From: Alteromonas pelagimontana
Lineage (GTDB): Bacteria; Pseudomonadota; Gammaproteobacteria; Enterobacterales; Alteromonadaceae
Reading direction: 5' to 3'
Length of the DNA: 64,000 bases
Assembly (NCBI RefSeq): GCF_002499975.2
Contig: NZ_CP052766.1
Coordinates: forward strand, 3,472,001-3,536,000
Shown one piece after another: positions 8,593 through 18,575 of this stretch (positions are counted from its first letter, which is position 1; each line of letters begins with the position of its first letter). Below the pieces are notes generated by a model that was given only the letters and a program-made list of their open reading frames with translations, searched no databases and was not told the origin of the DNA. The translations under genes and the position numbers were made by a program.

Positions 8593-8840
8593 ATGGATAC
8601 TATTAAATCTTGGGTAAATGAGTTACCTGACATCGAAGGCCATTATCTAATGGAAGATAGCTTGGTAAACAGAAGCGAGTTCATATTGAAAATATGGTAG
8701 TTGATGACGATCCAGCCAGACCTTCCAATTTTCATGTGATAGAAGACCAAGAATATTACTCACTTTCTGTTGAAAACGGCTGTGAAGAGTATTCTTGGCA
8801 TCTACTAAAGAAGCTATCGGAAAAACGATGCGAAGAATAA
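8593..8840 (+). pseudogene. Frameshifted small hypothetical gene
   Basis: An ATG at 8593 opens a 35-codon frame (MDTIKSWVNELPDIEGHY...) that stops at 8698. Coding-like sequence continues in another frame (...IENMVVDDDPARPSNFHV...) to a TAA at 8838-8840. The two halves join through one missing base somewhere between about 8661 and 8700, giving a ~82-residue acidic protein. No family is recognised. It could be a decayed gene, a sequencing error, or simply a short ORF. Confidence 0.4.
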
Positions 8841-9188
8841 GGATGGGTTTTGTACTGCTTGGGATGATTAGTGTCTTTCCCTCTCACGCCAATGACAATG
8901 TGGAGTGGTCAACCGACTGCACAACAACTGGATTAGTGCGTTGGACGTTTGATTTGGGAAGGGAGTACGTCAGAATTGAAGACTGTTTCCATGCCAAATG
9001 CTGTTCACATGCTCAAAGTATCAGATGGCGGCAAAGCTTTTAAAAACGAGCAGAAAGGGCTATCAAGCTTCTATTTTCCGATGCACCAAGCCAAAGAAGA
9101 TGTTTATATTTACTCTTCAGATGGCGAGGTAGAAGTTAGCTTTAATAGCTCTTCAATGAAATGTCGTTGTCAGCGAAAAGAAAAGTAG
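8828..9188 (+). pseudogene. Frameshifted small exported hypothetical protein
   Basis: ATG 8828, overlapping the end of the preceding frame, begins a signal-peptide-like sequence (MRRIRMGFVLLGMISV...HA) and a Cys-containing mature part. The frame drifts after about 8980. Coding-like sequence continues in the next frame (...AVHMLKVSDGGKAFKNEQ...) to the stop at 9186-9188. A one-base insertion near 8975-9000 would explain this. Restored, the product is a ~120-residue secreted protein of no recognised family. This is the second frameshift in two adjacent small genes. Confidence 0.4.
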
Positions 9189-9205
9189 CAGAACACTTTA
9201 ACAAA

Positions 9206-9232
9206 AAAGGCAGCTCGCGCTGCCTTTATATG
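9206..9232. terminator. Intrinsic terminator, probably bidirectional
   Basis: A 9-bp stem, AAAGGCAGC (9206-9214) with GCTGCCTTT (9219-9227), has loop TCGC, A-rich sequence on its left and T-rich sequence on its right. It lies between the convergent small gene (ending 9188) and suhB (ending 9234), so it can serve both strands. Confidence 0.75.
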
Positions 9233-9233
9233 A

Positions 9234-10010
9234 TTATTTCAGATGCTTAAGCACGCCTTGAATAACCTTTGCGCTACCTGCAACAATCTCGCCTTTATAA
9301 AGAGGGTCGTTGTTTCCTTTAAAATCTGTCACCAGGCCGCCTGATTCACGCACAAGCAATTCACCCGCTGCAGTGTCCCAGGGTTTAACGCCTCGTTCCC
9401 AGTAACCATCGTGACGTCCCGCTGCAACGTAAGCCAAATCAAGAGCTGCACTCCCTGCGCGGCGGATATCCCCACATTCCTGAAAGATTTTATTTAAGCT
9501 TAAGGCGTATTCACCAAAACGTGCTTTATTTTTGAATGGTAAACCTGTGGCGAGTATAGTTTCTTGTAAGTCTTTAGGTTTTGACGTACGAATACGGTAA
9601 CCGTTTAACTGCGCACCCTGACCACGGCTAGCGGTAAAAAGTTCGCCACGAATGGGATCAAAAACCACACCTTGTTCGATTCGGCCTTTATGAAGAAGCG
9701 CGATGGAAACGGCAAAATGAGGGATGCCCTTTACAAAATTGGTGGTGCCATCCAGAGGATCGATTATCCACTGATATTCAGTATCACTGCCTGCGGTTTC
9801 GCCGCTTTCTTCGCCGAGAAAAGAATGATCAGGATAAGATTGCTGAATCTTATTAATAATTGCTTTTTCTGCTTCTTTATCAATTTGCGTAACGAAATCG
9901 TTTGCGCCTTTAGATTCTGTTGCAATGTCACTACGATTTTCAAAACCGCGAACAATAATTGTACCCGCCGCGCGCGCAGCGCGCACCGCAATATTCAGCA
10001 TCGGATGCAT
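9234..10010 (-). CDS. suhB: Inositol-1-monophosphatase SuhB
   Basis: SuhB dephosphorylates inositol monophosphates. In E. coli it also joins the rRNA antitermination complex. The 258-residue product starts MHPMLNIAVRAAR like the E. coli protein, which fixes the start at 10010 rather than at an upstream in-frame ATG at 10091. Metal and substrate motifs are present: EESGE (about residue 67), DPLDGTTNF (about 84-92) and the C-terminal PWDTAAGELLVRE. It lies divergent from trmJ, as in enteric genomes. Confidence 0.96.
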   Translation of the reverse strand: MHPMLNIAVRAARAAGTIIVRGFENRSDIATESKGANDFVTQIDKEAEKAIINKIQQSYPDHSFLGEESGETAGSDTEYQWIIDPLDGTTNFVKGIPHFAVSIALLHKGRIEQGVVFDPIRGELFTASRGQGAQLNGYRIRTSKPKDLQETILATGLPFKNKARFGEYALSLNKIFQECGDIRRAGSAALDLAYVAAGRHDGYWERGVKPWDTAAGELLVRESGGLVTDFKGNNDPLYKGEIVAGSAKVIQGVLKHLK

Positions 10011-10235
10011 AGATAAACCACCAATTGTATAAAGATCAAAGTGAAACGCTGCAACAATACCGTCTGTGAAAGGAGAGGCATTGATCAGCATTCTCGAAAA
10101 CGCGCGAAGTGTAGCAGAGTGAACAAATTATGCAATGTGTTCACCTGACGATTGGGCATCACAATAGCTTCAGGATAGCCATCTAGAGCTCTACTGTGTT
10201 ATTATCCTGCGCCTTTCCACAATGCAGGCAGACAC

Positions 10236-10952
10236 ATGCTCGACAACATCAGAATTGTACTCGTTAACACTTCCCATACAGGTAATATTGGTTCTACCGC
10301 CAGAGCGATGAAAACCATGGGATTGAGTAACCTTTATCTGGTGGATCCGGTAAAGGAGCCTGACGGTCAGGCCAGTGCATTGGCTGCCGGCGCGGGTGAT
10401 GTTCTGGCGAATGCTACCATTGTTCCCACCTTACAGGAGGCAGTGGCAGAATGCGGTTTGGTGGTTGGCACGTCGGCGCGCTCGCGCACCCATTCGTGGC
10501 CTATGTTAGAGCCCAGAGAATGTGGCGGAAAATTAGTTAGCGAAGTGGAAAACTATCCAGTGGCCTTGGTTTTTGGCCGCGAAAATAACGGCTTGTCCAA
10601 CGAAGAGCTTCAGCAATGTCACTTTCATGTATGTATTCCGGCAAATCCTGATTACAGCTCGTTAAATCTGGCAGCTGCGGTGCAAACCCTGTGTTATGAA
10701 ATTCGAATGGCGCATCTGGATACTACCCGTTTACCTGAAAAAGAAGCCGAGTATCCGCTGAACGAGGATTTGGAGCGCTTTTATGTGCACCTGGAATCGA
10801 CGCTATTACGCACCAATTTTATTGTGAAGAACCATCCGGGCATGGTGATGACAAAACTGCGACGCCTGTTTAATCGTGCGCGGCCAGAATCACAGGAACT
10901 GAATATTCTGCGTGGCATGCTATCTTCTATTGATAAATCGACCAAAGAGTAA
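10236..10952 (+). CDS. trmJ: tRNA (cytidine/uridine-2'-O-)-methyltransferase TrmJ
   Basis: TrmJ methylates the ribose of nucleotide 32 in several tRNAs using S-adenosylmethionine. The 238-residue protein shows SPOUT-family motifs: [17 protein letters not shown] at the N-terminus, [14 protein letters not shown] (about residues 110-123) and the knot segment [16 protein letters not shown]-terminal extension of about 75 residues is typical of TrmJ. It is followed six bases later by cysE and then iscR, a conserved gammaproteobacterial order. Confidence 0.95.
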   Translation: MLDNIRIVLVNTSHTGNIGSTARAMKTMGLSNLYLVDPVKEPDGQASALAAGAGDVLANATIVPTLQEAVAECGLVVGTSARSRTHSWPMLEPRECGGKLVSEVENYPVALVFGRENNGLSNEELQQCHFHVCIPANPDYSSLNLAAAVQTLCYEIRMAHLDTTRLPEKEAEYPLNEDLERFYVHLESTLLRTNFIVKNHPGMVMTKLRRLFNRARPESQELNILRGMLSSIDKSTKE

Positions 10953-10958
10953 AAACCG

Positions 10959-11786
10959 GTGTTTGAGCGTATAAAAGACGACATTCGCGGTGTATTTCAC
11001 CGGGATCCCGCAGCCCGCAATACCTTTGAGGTACTTACCAATTATCCCGGTCTTCATGCGGTATGGTTACACCGCATCAGCCATAAGTTGTGGCGAATGA
11101 ACTGGAAATGGCTGGCACGCAGTTTATCTACTTTTAGCCGCTGGCTCACCGGCATTGAAATTCATCCAGGCGCGACCCTTGGCCGTCGGGTTTTTATCGA
11201 TCACGGCATGGGCGTGGTAATTGGCGAAACCGCCGAAATTGGTGATGACGTTACTTTGTACCACGGTGTGACGTTAGGCGGAACAAGCTGGAAAGCCGGA
11301 AAGCGTCATCCGACTCTGGAGAGAAACGTAGTGGTTGGCGCTGGAGCTAAAGTTTTAGGGCCAATTACTATCGGTGAAGGTGCCAAAGTTGGTTCCAATT
11401 CAGTGGTAGTTAAAGATACGCCCGCCGGGGCTACGGTAGTGGGCATTCCGGGGCGGATTGTACTTTCTGCTGTTGATAAGGACGAAATTGAACGCACCAG
11501 CAAAAAACGCAACCAGATTGCTGAAAAATATGGTTTTGATGCTTACGCAGTAGCGCCGGATAATCCTGATCCGGTAGCCAACGCGATGGGCGTGATGCTG
11601 GAACATATGCACAAAATGGACGCTAAAGTCGAAGAGCTTTGTGGTGTTATTCGCTCCCTCGGCGGCGATGTCTGTACCGACAATTTACATTCCATTACGG
11701 CAGAAGACTTTGCGAATACTGGCATCGATCCCTTTGTTCGCGATGAGGCTGGCGACAGCCATGAAGCCTTTGATCCCAAAATTTAA
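10959..11786 (+). CDS. cysE: Serine O-acetyltransferase
   Basis: CysE transfers acetyl from acetyl-CoA to L-serine, the first step of cysteine synthesis. The 275-residue protein carries the left-handed beta-helix hexapeptide repeats (about residues 68-170), including [22 protein letters not shown] and [11 protein letters not shown]. The start is a GTG six bases after trmJ. Length and the C-terminal extension fit the plain SAT type found before iscR. The extra ~80 C-terminal residues past the repeats include a Cys-containing helix region whose role is unknown. Supplying cysteine next to the Fe-S genes fits the desulfurases' need for cysteine. Confidence 0.94.
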   Translation: MFERIKDDIRGVFHRDPAARNTFEVLTNYPGLHAVWLHRISHKLWRMNWKWLARSLSTFSRWLTGIEIHPGATLGRRVFIDHGMGVVIGETAEIGDDVTLYHGVTLGGTSWKAGKRHPTLERNVVVGAGAKVLGPITIGEGAKVGSNSVVVKDTPAGATVVGIPGRIVLSAVDKDEIERTSKKRNQIAEKYGFDAYAVAPDNPDPVANAMGVMLEHMHKMDAKVEELCGVIRSLGGDVCTDNLHSITAEDFANTGIDPFVRDEAGDSHEAFDPKI

Positions 11787-11803
11787 GTAGAGGCGTGGAG
11801 CGA

Positions 11804-11853
11804 ATACCTTAGTAAATTAGTAGGGTATATACTTGACCATTTTACTCGGGTAT
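11804..11853 (+). promoter_or_regulatory. Tandem type-1 IscR boxes and iscR promoter
   Basis: Two 25-base ATA...TAT palindromes lie end to end at 11804-11828 and 11829-11853. Against the known type-1 IscR consensus (ATASYYGACTRWWWYAGTCRRSTAT), the first has about three mismatches and the second about two. The second box contains TTGACC at 11833-11838, a plausible -35, with AACAAT at 11856-11861 as a weak -10. Binding of holo-IscR here would block RNA polymerase and give the autorepression known in E. coli. Confidence 0.8.
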
Positions 11854-11891
11854 GGAACAATTTCCGCATTGATTTTGGGCAGGGGAGAGAT

Positions 11892-12377
11892 ATGAAATTA
11901 ACTTCAAAAGGGCGTTATGCAGTTACCGCAATGCTGGATGTAGCATTACATTCTACGCAGGGGCCGGTTCCTTTAGCGGATATCTCCGAGCGCCAGGAAA
12001 TTTCATTATCCTATCTTGAGCAGCTTTTCTCTCGCTTACGCAAAGAGCAGTTGGTTGACAGTGTTCGGGGGCCGGGAGGCGGCTATTTGTTGGGCCGCGA
12101 CGCTGGTAGTATCGCCATCGGTGAAGTCATTCGGGCTGTTGATGAAACTGTCGATGCTACCCGCTGTCAGGGGCTGTCAGATTGTCAGGGCGGTGAGCGC
12201 TGCCTTACGCATAGTTTATGGCAGGATCTTAGTGACCGCATCAGTGTTTTTCTTAATAGTATTACTCTGGGTGAGTTAATGGATAAGCGAGATGTGCTTG
12301 AAGTAGCCGGACGGCAGGATAAGAGTAAATCGCTAAGCAAGATTGCTCAGGACATCGAAGTTAGTATTCGGTTGTAA
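11892..12377 (+). CDS. iscR: Fe-S cluster-responsive regulator IscR
   Basis: An Rrf2-family DNA-binding protein of 161 residues. A winged helix-turn-helix (about residues 1-80: [40 protein letters not shown]) is followed by the cluster loop. Its three cysteines and histidine ([16 protein letters not shown], about residues 92-107) are the known [2Fe-2S] ligands. In E. coli the holo form represses isc and the apo form activates suf. Tandem IscR boxes lie directly upstream, so it probably represses itself. iscS follows after three bases. Confidence 0.97.
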   Translation: MKLTSKGRYAVTAMLDVALHSTQGPVPLADISERQEISLSYLEQLFSRLRKEQLVDSVRGPGGGYLLGRDAGSIAIGEVIRAVDETVDATRCQGLSDCQGGERCLTHSLWQDLSDRISVFLNSITLGELMDKRDVLEVAGRQDKSKSLSKIAQDIEVSIRL

Positions 12378-12380
12378 TTC

Positions 12381-13562
12381 ATGACACGTTCTTCTTCTCC
12401 TGTTTATCTTGATTATGCGGCCACCACGCCAGTTGACCCGCGTGTCGCTGAAAAAATGGCTGCATGTCTGACGCTGGATGGCAACTTTGGCAATCCTGCG
12501 TCACGGACCTACCGTTTTGGCTGGATGGCCGAAGAAGCGGTTGATGTGGCGCGCAATCAAATTGCCGATTTAATTAACTGCGATCCGCGGGAAATCGTCT
12601 TTACCTCTGGTGCGACCGAATCTGATAATTTAGCGATTAAAGGCGTGGCGGAACAATATGCTGATAAAGGAAAGCATATTGTTACTGTAGAAACTGAGCA
12701 TAAGGCCGTGCTTGATACCTGCGCCTATTTGGCGGGTAAAGGGTTTGAGATTACCTATTTACCCGTAGATGAAAAGGGGCTGATATCGTTGGCGCAGTTA
12801 CGCCAGTCGCTGCGGCAAGACACCATTTTAGTCAGTGTTATGCATGTAAATAATGAAATAGGCGTGATTCAGGATATTGCGGCTATTGGTGAACTGTGCC
12901 GACAGCAAGGCGTTCTATTTCATGTAGATGCAGCCCAAAGTGTGGGTAAAGTAGCCATTGATACCCAAGCATTGGAGGTGGATTTACTTTCCATTTCAGC
13001 CCACAAAATTTATGGCCCAAAAGGCATTGGCGGCTTGTACGTCAGACGCCGCCCCAAGGTTAAATTAGCGGCGCAGATCCACGGCGGCGGACATGAGCGG
13101 GGAATGCGATCCGGAACCTTACCCACGCACCAGATAGTGGGTATGGGTGAAGCACTGGAATTGGCGGGAAAGGCCATGGCGACAGACACTGCCCGCATTC
13201 AACAGTTGCGGGATACACTGTGGCAAGGGCTCAGCGCATTAGACGATATCTATTTAAACGGGGATGCCCAGCACCGCATTGCTGGTAATCTTAATGTTAG
13301 TTTTGGCGGCGTTGACGGCGAGAGCCTGATGATGGGCCTTCATGATATTGCGGTTTCTTCGGGTTCCGCTTGTACATCTGCCAGCCTTGAGCCGTCGTAT
13401 GTGCTTCGTGCAATAGGACGTAGTGCCGAATTAGCGCATAGCGGAATACGCTTTAGCGTTGGCCGTTTTACCACGGCGGAAGATATTGAATATGTTATCG
13501 ACAAAGTTTGCGACACGGTGACCAAGCTTCGGTTAGCGCAGAAAAGGTCTACCCACGCGTAG
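12381..13562 (+). CDS. iscS: Cysteine desulfurase IscS (class I)
   Basis: A pyridoxal-phosphate enzyme that takes sulfur from cysteine for Fe-S clusters and tRNA thiolation. It has 393 residues. The PLP lysine sits in [12 protein letters not shown], and the mobile catalytic cysteine sits in [16 protein letters not shown], the long class I loop. That loop separates it from the class II SufS encoded further on. No iscU, iscA, hscBA or fdx follows; the next gene is sufB after 330 bases. In this window IscS is therefore detached from its usual scaffold partners. Confidence 0.95.
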   Translation: MTRSSSPVYLDYAATTPVDPRVAEKMAACLTLDGNFGNPASRTYRFGWMAEEAVDVARNQIADLINCDPREIVFTSGATESDNLAIKGVAEQYADKGKHIVTVETEHKAVLDTCAYLAGKGFEITYLPVDEKGLISLAQLRQSLRQDTILVSVMHVNNEIGVIQDIAAIGELCRQQGVLFHVDAAQSVGKVAIDTQALEVDLLSISAHKIYGPKGIGGLYVRRRPKVKLAAQIHGGGHERGMRSGTLPTHQIVGMGEALELAGKAMATDTARIQQLRDTLWQGLSALDDIYLNGDAQHRIAGNLNVSFGGVDGESLMMGLHDIAVSSGSACTSASLEPSYVLRAIGRSAELAHSGIRFSVGRFTTAEDIEYVIDKVCDTVTKLRLAQKRSTHA

Positions 13563-13707
13563 GCTGCTGTAACGGTATTGAATAATTTAAGGGGGTGGGG
13601 CATGATTCGCGCCCGCCTCAGCTGCAGAAAATCGGGTAGTTGGAATGCGTCCTGATTTCAAAAAGCCAAACGCTTACACTTCTGGTAATTAATTAAACAA
13701 ACCGCGA

Positions 13708-13740
13708 ATAGTTGAGTGATTTACTCAGGTATTATATAAT
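13708..13740 (+). promoter_or_regulatory. sufB promoter overlapped by a type-1 IscR box
   Basis: The palindrome at 13708-13732 fits the type-1 IscR consensus with about two mismatches. It contains the -35 TTGAGT (13712-13717), which lies 17 bases before a perfect -10 TATAAT (13735-13740). The operator therefore covers the -35 and most of the spacer, the geometry of repression by holo-IscR. The rest of the 330-base gap between iscS and sufB holds no gene. Confidence 0.82.
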
Positions 13741-13756
13741 ACGCACATTGACATTA

Positions 13757-13864
13757 GGTTGGTACGGCTTCAGAAAGAGACGGTAAGATGTCTCAGACAT
13801 CTGTCCTAGTAAGCAAAACAGGGCAAGACCGAGATGGCCCTGAATGATTGCAAATGTACCAGCC
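13757..13864 (+). ncRNA. Candidate structured 5' leader of the suf mRNA
   Basis: The ~145-base untranslated leader can fold as a closed three-way junction. An outer stem pairs GGTTGGTAC (13757-13765) with GTACCAGCC (13856-13864) with one G-U pair. Inside are AGATGTC/GACATCT (13786-13792/13796-13802) and CAGGGC/GCCCTG (13819-13824/13837-13842). I do not recognise a known riboswitch class. Folding was judged by eye only, and conservation is untested. Confidence 0.4.
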
Positions 13865-13892
13865 ATCGCAGGCAAAAAAGTGAGATCCAAAC

Positions 13893-15329
13893 ATGAGTGA
13901 ACAGATCGAACAGGCGTTATCGAGAAAATACGAAGCGGGTTTTTATTCGGAAATTGAATCTGAAACCTTCGAAAACGGTCTGGACGAATCGGTTATCCGC
14001 CGAATCTCCGCTATGAAAGAAGAGCCCGAATGGATGCTCGAATGGCGTCTTAAGGCGTATCAGGCCTGGTTGAAGATGGAAGAGCCTGATTGGGCCCATC
14101 TAAATTATCCCAAAGTTGATTATCAGGGGATTTCGTATTATTCAGCGCCCAAAAGCATGAAGGACAAGCCGAAGTCGTTGGATGAAGTTGATCCTGAATT
14201 GCTGCGTACTTACGAAAAGCTGGGTATTCCACTTCACGAGCAGGAAATGCTCGCAGGTGTGGCCGTTGATGCTGTCTTTGATTCGGTCTCTGTAGTCACA
14301 ACCTTTCGGTCTAAACTGGAAGATGCCGGTGTTATTTTCTGTCCTATTTCTGAAGCGGTGCACAAGTATCCTGAGTTGGTGAAAAAATACATGGGAACCG
14401 TGGTGCCGCGCTCGGACAATTTTTTTGCTGCACTTAATAGCGCTGTATTTACTGACGGTTCATTTGTTTACATTCCAAAAGGTGTTCGCTGCCCGATGGA
14501 GTTGTCTACCTATTTTCGTATTAATGAGCAAAACACCGGCCAGTTCGAACGTACTCTGATTGTTGCTGACGAAGGGAGCCACGTAAGTTATCTGGAAGGA
14601 TGTACTGCGCCGCAACGGGATGAAAACCAGTTGCACGCTGCAGTAGTCGAGCTGGTGGCGATGGACAACGCTAACATCAAGTATTCTACTGTGCAGAATT
14701 GGTATCCCGGCGATGAAAATGGCAAAGGCGGTATTTATAACTTCGTGACCAAACGGGGAATATGCCACAACAATGCCAAGATATCCTGGACGCAGGTTGA
14801 AACTGGCTCCGCCATTACCTGGAAGTATCCTAGTTGTGTGCTTAAAGGTGATAACAGCGTCGGCGAGTTTTATTCCGTTGCATTGACGCGCGGACGTCAG
14901 CAGGCCGATACCGGTACCAAAATGATTCATCTTGGTAAAAACTCTCGTTCGACCATTATTTCCAAAGGAATATCTGCTGGCAATAGTAATAATGCCTACC
15001 GCGGCTTGGTGAGAATGGGTCCTAAAGCTGACGGAGCACGTAATTTTACGCAGTGTGACTCATTGCTTATTGGTGATACCTGTGGGGCACACACGTTCCC
15101 CTATATTGAAAGTCGGAATCCTACTGCAATTATTGAGCATGAAGCGACCACTTCTAAAGTGAGCGACGAACAAATGTTCTTATGTCAGCAACGGGGATTA
15201 GACGCCGAAAAAGCCGTTTCTATGATTGTGAACGGTTTCTGTAAAGAAGTATTCAAAGAGCTGCCGATGGAATTCGCCGTTGAGGCGGGTAAGTTGCTCG
15301 AAATTAGTCTTGAAGGTTCAGTGGGGTAA
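13893..15329 (+). CDS. sufB: Fe-S cluster scaffold subunit SufB
   Basis: SufB is the main scaffold of the SufBC2D complex on which clusters form. The 478-residue protein shows the N-terminal [14 protein letters not shown] region and a central beta-helix core. Its C-terminal cluster/sulfur-acceptor part reads [11 protein letters not shown] and then [17 protein letters not shown] (E. coli Cys405 and neighbouring acidic/His ligands). It is the first gene of a tightly packed suf run (sufC starts four bases after its stop). It is preceded by an IscR-type operator and a long leader. Confidence 0.97.
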   Translation: MSEQIEQALSRKYEAGFYSEIESETFENGLDESVIRRISAMKEEPEWMLEWRLKAYQAWLKMEEPDWAHLNYPKVDYQGISYYSAPKSMKDKPKSLDEVDPELLRTYEKLGIPLHEQEMLAGVAVDAVFDSVSVVTTFRSKLEDAGVIFCPISEAVHKYPELVKKYMGTVVPRSDNFFAALNSAVFTDGSFVYIPKGVRCPMELSTYFRINEQNTGQFERTLIVADEGSHVSYLEGCTAPQRDENQLHAAVVELVAMDNANIKYSTVQNWYPGDENGKGGIYNFVTKRGICHNNAKISWTQVETGSAITWKYPSCVLKGDNSVGEFYSVALTRGRQQADTGTKMIHLGKNSRSTIISKGISAGNSNNAYRGLVRMGPKADGARNFTQCDSLLIGDTCGAHTFPYIESRNPTAIIEHEATTSKVSDEQMFLCQQRGLDAEKAVSMIVNGFCKEVFKELPMEFAVEAGKLLEISLEGSVG

Positions 15330-15332
15330 TCA

Positions 15333-16094
15333 ATGCTTAAAATTAATAACTTACATGCGAGTGTGGAAGACAAAGCCATTATTAAAGGCCTTAACCTGGA
15401 GGTTAAGCCGGGTGAAGTCCACGCGATCATGGGCCCCAACGGAGCAGGTAAATCGACGCTTGGTTATGTCTTGTCAGGGCGCGAAGGCTATGAGGTCACT
15501 TCAGGTGAAGTGATGTTTAATGATAAGCCATTATTTGAGCTGGAAGTGGAAGAGCGGGCGCGTGAAGGGCTTTTCCTGGCATTTCAGTATCCGGTAGAAA
15601 TTCCCGGCGTTAGTAATATGGAATTTATGAAAGAAGCCGTAAATGCCATGCGGGAGCAACGCGGGTTAGACATTCTCACGGCAGCTGAATTTTTGAAAAA
15701 GGCCAAAGAAGCCTGTAAGCAGGTTCAATTGCCGCTGGACTTTTTAAAGCGTGGTGTGAACGAAGGTTTTTCTGGTGGCGAGAAAAAACGCAACGAAATC
15801 ATGCAAATGATCTTGCTTGAGCCGTCACTTTGCATTCTTGATGAATCCGATTCCGGGCTGGATATTGATGCCCTGCAGGTTGTTGCAGATGGCGTTAATA
15901 GTCAACGTGATGGTGAGCGCAGTTTCATTGTGATCACCCATTATCAGCGCCTGCTGGATTTTATTAAACCCGATTTCGTACATATCTTGGCTGGCGGTGA
16001 AATTGTTAAAAGTGGCGATGCCTCTTTGGCTTTGGAAGTGGAAAAAGGCGGCTACGCGTTTTTAGGTAAAAAGTACGAGGAGGCTGAAGCATGA
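15333..16094 (+). CDS. sufC: SufC, ATPase of the SufBCD complex
   Basis: An ABC-type ATPase of 253 residues that drives conformational change in SufB/SufD. Walker A is GPNGAGKSTL (about residues 35-44), the signature is FSGGEKKRNEI, Walker B is CILDESDSGLD, and the H-loop is ITHYQR. There is no membrane domain, as expected for a cytosolic Suf ATPase. Its stop overlaps the start of sufD by four bases (ATGA), indicating translational coupling. Confidence 0.97.
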   Translation: MLKINNLHASVEDKAIIKGLNLEVKPGEVHAIMGPNGAGKSTLGYVLSGREGYEVTSGEVMFNDKPLFELEVEERAREGLFLAFQYPVEIPGVSNMEFMKEAVNAMREQRGLDILTAAEFLKKAKEACKQVQLPLDFLKRGVNEGFSGGEKKRNEIMQMILLEPSLCILDESDSGLDIDALQVVADGVNSQRDGERSFIVITHYQRLLDFIKPDFVHILAGGEIVKSGDASLALEVEKGGYAFLGKKYEEAEA

Positions 16095-17350
16095 GCCAGT
16101 GGCTAACACAGGTCATTGCTCAGGCGCAGCAGGTATCGGATTATTTGGCGCCTGTGCGTCAACAGGCTTTACTGCAATTACAGCAAGCTGGCTGGCCGGG
16201 ACGCCGTAACGAAAGTTGGCGATTTACACCCTTAACTGCTTTAGATAAGCGGGAAGCCAATAACAGTGTCGTGACAGGCGAAGAAGCTGCTCCGGTTATT
16301 GATGACTTGAATTCTCTTGATATTGTTTTTGCTAATGGTCAGCTGGTAACGGACATCAGCAGCATTAATTTGCCTGAAGGTATTACCATTTCTGATTTAT
16401 CTACGCCTTCGGAAAACGCGCAACAGAACGTGATCAGCTTGTTTGGCAGCGTTAAGCCGGCGCGCCATGTTTTTGGCTTAGTCAATGATGTCGTTGCGCA
16501 ACAAGGAATAGTCATCGACGTTGCTGCAGATGCGGTTATTGAGCCTGTCATTCGCATAGTAAATAAGGTTACTGCGGATGTAGATTCTCATATTCGAGTG
16601 CTTGTTCGAGTAGGAGAGAACGCCAGGGCGCGGGTGCTTGAACATGGTGAAGGCGCGGTGAGCAGCATGACTACCGCGTTCGCCGAATACGATATTGGCA
16701 AAAACGCTCATTTGGAACATTACCGTTTTGCTTTTTATACCGAAAAGGCAAAACAGGTGGGCGGCAGTCACTTTAAGCTGGGTGAATCGTCTTCACTTAA
16801 CAGCGCGGTAGTGGGTTACGGAAGCGAGTTGTCCCGCTTGGACATTGATATCTGGCACGCTGGTGAACATGCCAGCGCGAAGATGAATGCGATTTATTTA
16901 TTGGCAGAAGGTGAATTATTTGATCTTCATACCAACATTGAGCATGCCGTACCTAATGGAACGACGGAAGAAAATGCCCGCGGTATTATTGGTGATGGTG
17001 CACGGGCAATATTCAATGGTCGCATTCATATTCATCGTGATGCGCAGAAAACTCTCGCAGAATTGAACAATCGCAATCTGCTGCTTTCACGCCGGGCGCT
17101 TATCCATACCAAGCCTGAACTGGAAATTTACGCCGACGATGTTAAATGCGCTCACGGCGCGACAGTGGCCGAAATTGCCGAAAACGAACTGTATTATTTG
17201 GTGACTCGTGGAATTTCTCGTAGCAAAGCCCTGGTCATGCTCAACTTTGGCTTTATTCAGGAGCTGGTCAATCAAATTCCGGACCAGGCTATTTCCCAAT
17301 GGTTACTGCCAAAACTTAGCGAGCGTTTCAGTCACATGGAGGTGAAATGA
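16091..17350 (+). CDS. sufD: SufD, SufBCD complex subunit
   Basis: A 419-residue paralogue of SufB that completes the SufBC2D scaffold and is needed for iron acquisition. The N-terminal helical part contains GWPGRRNESWRFTPL, a SufD hallmark. The C-terminal beta-helix ends with VKCAHGATVAEI, which carries the conserved histidine at the SufB-SufD interface, and then SRSKALVMLNFGFIQELV. It overlaps sufC upstream and sufS downstream by four bases each. Confidence 0.96.
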   Translation: MSQWLTQVIAQAQQVSDYLAPVRQQALLQLQQAGWPGRRNESWRFTPLTALDKREANNSVVTGEEAAPVIDDLNSLDIVFANGQLVTDISSINLPEGITISDLSTPSENAQQNVISLFGSVKPARHVFGLVNDVVAQQGIVIDVAADAVIEPVIRIVNKVTADVDSHIRVLVRVGENARARVLEHGEGAVSSMTTAFAEYDIGKNAHLEHYRFAFYTEKAKQVGGSHFKLGESSSLNSAVVGYGSELSRLDIDIWHAGEHASAKMNAIYLLAEGELFDLHTNIEHAVPNGTTEENARGIIGDGARAIFNGRIHIHRDAQKTLAELNNRNLLLSRRALIHTKPELEIYADDVKCAHGATVAEIAENELYYLVTRGISRSKALVMLNFGFIQELVNQIPDQAISQWLLPKLSERFSHMEVK

Positions 17351-18564
17351 GCCTTGATGTGATGTCGCTACGCCAGCAGTTTCCTATTCTGGCCCAGCAA
17401 ATCGACGGTAAGCCGCTGGTTTATCTTGATAATGCCGCTACCACGCAGAAGCCCCAAGCGGTGCTGGACGCGATAATAGACTTTTACACCACATGTAACG
17501 CGAATGTTCACCGCGGCGCGCATCGGCTTTCTGATGAAGCCACTAAGCGCTATGAAAACGCTCGTGACACGGTGGCAACATTTATTAATGCTAATGTGCG
17601 TGAAGAAGTTATCTGGACCAGTGGAACTACGGAAGCGATTAATCTGGTAGCGAACGGATTGGGGCAGCGCCTTAAGGCGGGCGATGAAGTGATAGCTACC
17701 GAAATGGAGCATCACGCCAACCTGGTTACCTGGCAACAGGCATGCAAACGCGCGGGCGCCACGTTAAAAATAGTGCCCATGTATGATAACGGCGAGCTGG
17801 ATATTGCTGCCTTTGAGGCTTTACTTGGTCCTAACACCCGGCTCGTGGCATTTCCTCATGTCTCCAATGCGTTGGGAACGGTTAATCCTATTAAGGCATT
17901 AACTGCTAAAGCGAAGGAATACGGTGCGTTGGTCTTAGTTGATGGAGCACAGGGAATCGCTCACGGTGGCGTAGATGTTCAGGATATCGGATGCGATTTC
18001 TATGCGTTTTCCGGACATAAGCTGTTCGGACCTACAGGAATTGGGGCGCTATGGGGCCACCATACTGTATTAGAAGACTGGCCGGTATGGCTTACGGGCG
18101 GTGAAATGATTGCGGATGTCACTTACGACTCAGCAACCTGGGGCGGGTTACCCAATCGCCTTGAGGCTGGTACGCCGAATATCGCTGGGGCTATCGGGAT
18201 GGCTGCGGCGATAGACTGGTTCAGTCAGCTGGATACCGCAGCAGTGCAAGCTCATGAACGTACGTTGTTAGCCAGTGCCACTGAGCAGGCTGAGAGCTTT
18301 GACGGCATGAGAATTATTGGTACTGCGGCAAATAAAGTGGGCGTGCTGAGCTTTTTGCTGGATGGTGCGCATCCGGCAGATGTTGGCTTTATTTTGGACC
18401 GCCAGGGCGTTGCTATTCGCACGGGTGATAACTGCGCCCAGCCGCTTATGAAACGATTGGGCATTCCTGGCACGGCTCGCGCATCATTTTCTATTTATAA
18501 CACGCTTGACGAAGTGGATGCGTTGTTCATCGCTCTTCGTAAAGCGAAAGCCATGTTGGCTTAA
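17347..18564 (+). CDS. sufS: Cysteine desulfurase SufS (class II)
   Basis: A 405-residue PLP enzyme that mobilises sulfur from cysteine and hands it to SufE. The N-terminal YLDNAATTQKP, PLP lysine motif SGHKLFGPTG and catalytic cysteine motif RTGDNCAQPLM are all class II features. The short loop at that cysteine explains the dependence on SufE, encoded three genes downstream. The start overlaps sufD. This is the second desulfurase in 5 kb. Confidence 0.97.
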   Translation: MSLDVMSLRQQFPILAQQIDGKPLVYLDNAATTQKPQAVLDAIIDFYTTCNANVHRGAHRLSDEATKRYENARDTVATFINANVREEVIWTSGTTEAINLVANGLGQRLKAGDEVIATEMEHHANLVTWQQACKRAGATLKIVPMYDNGELDIAAFEALLGPNTRLVAFPHVSNALGTVNPIKALTAKAKEYGALVLVDGAQGIAHGGVDVQDIGCDFYAFSGHKLFGPTGIGALWGHHTVLEDWPVWLTGGEMIADVTYDSATWGGLPNRLEAGTPNIAGAIGMAAAIDWFSQLDTAAVQAHERTLLASATEQAESFDGMRIIGTAANKVGVLSFLLDGAHPADVGFILDRQGVAIRTGDNCAQPLMKRLGIPGTARASFSIYNTLDEVDALFIALRKAKAMLA

Positions 18565-18575
18565 CAGGAGGCTTT

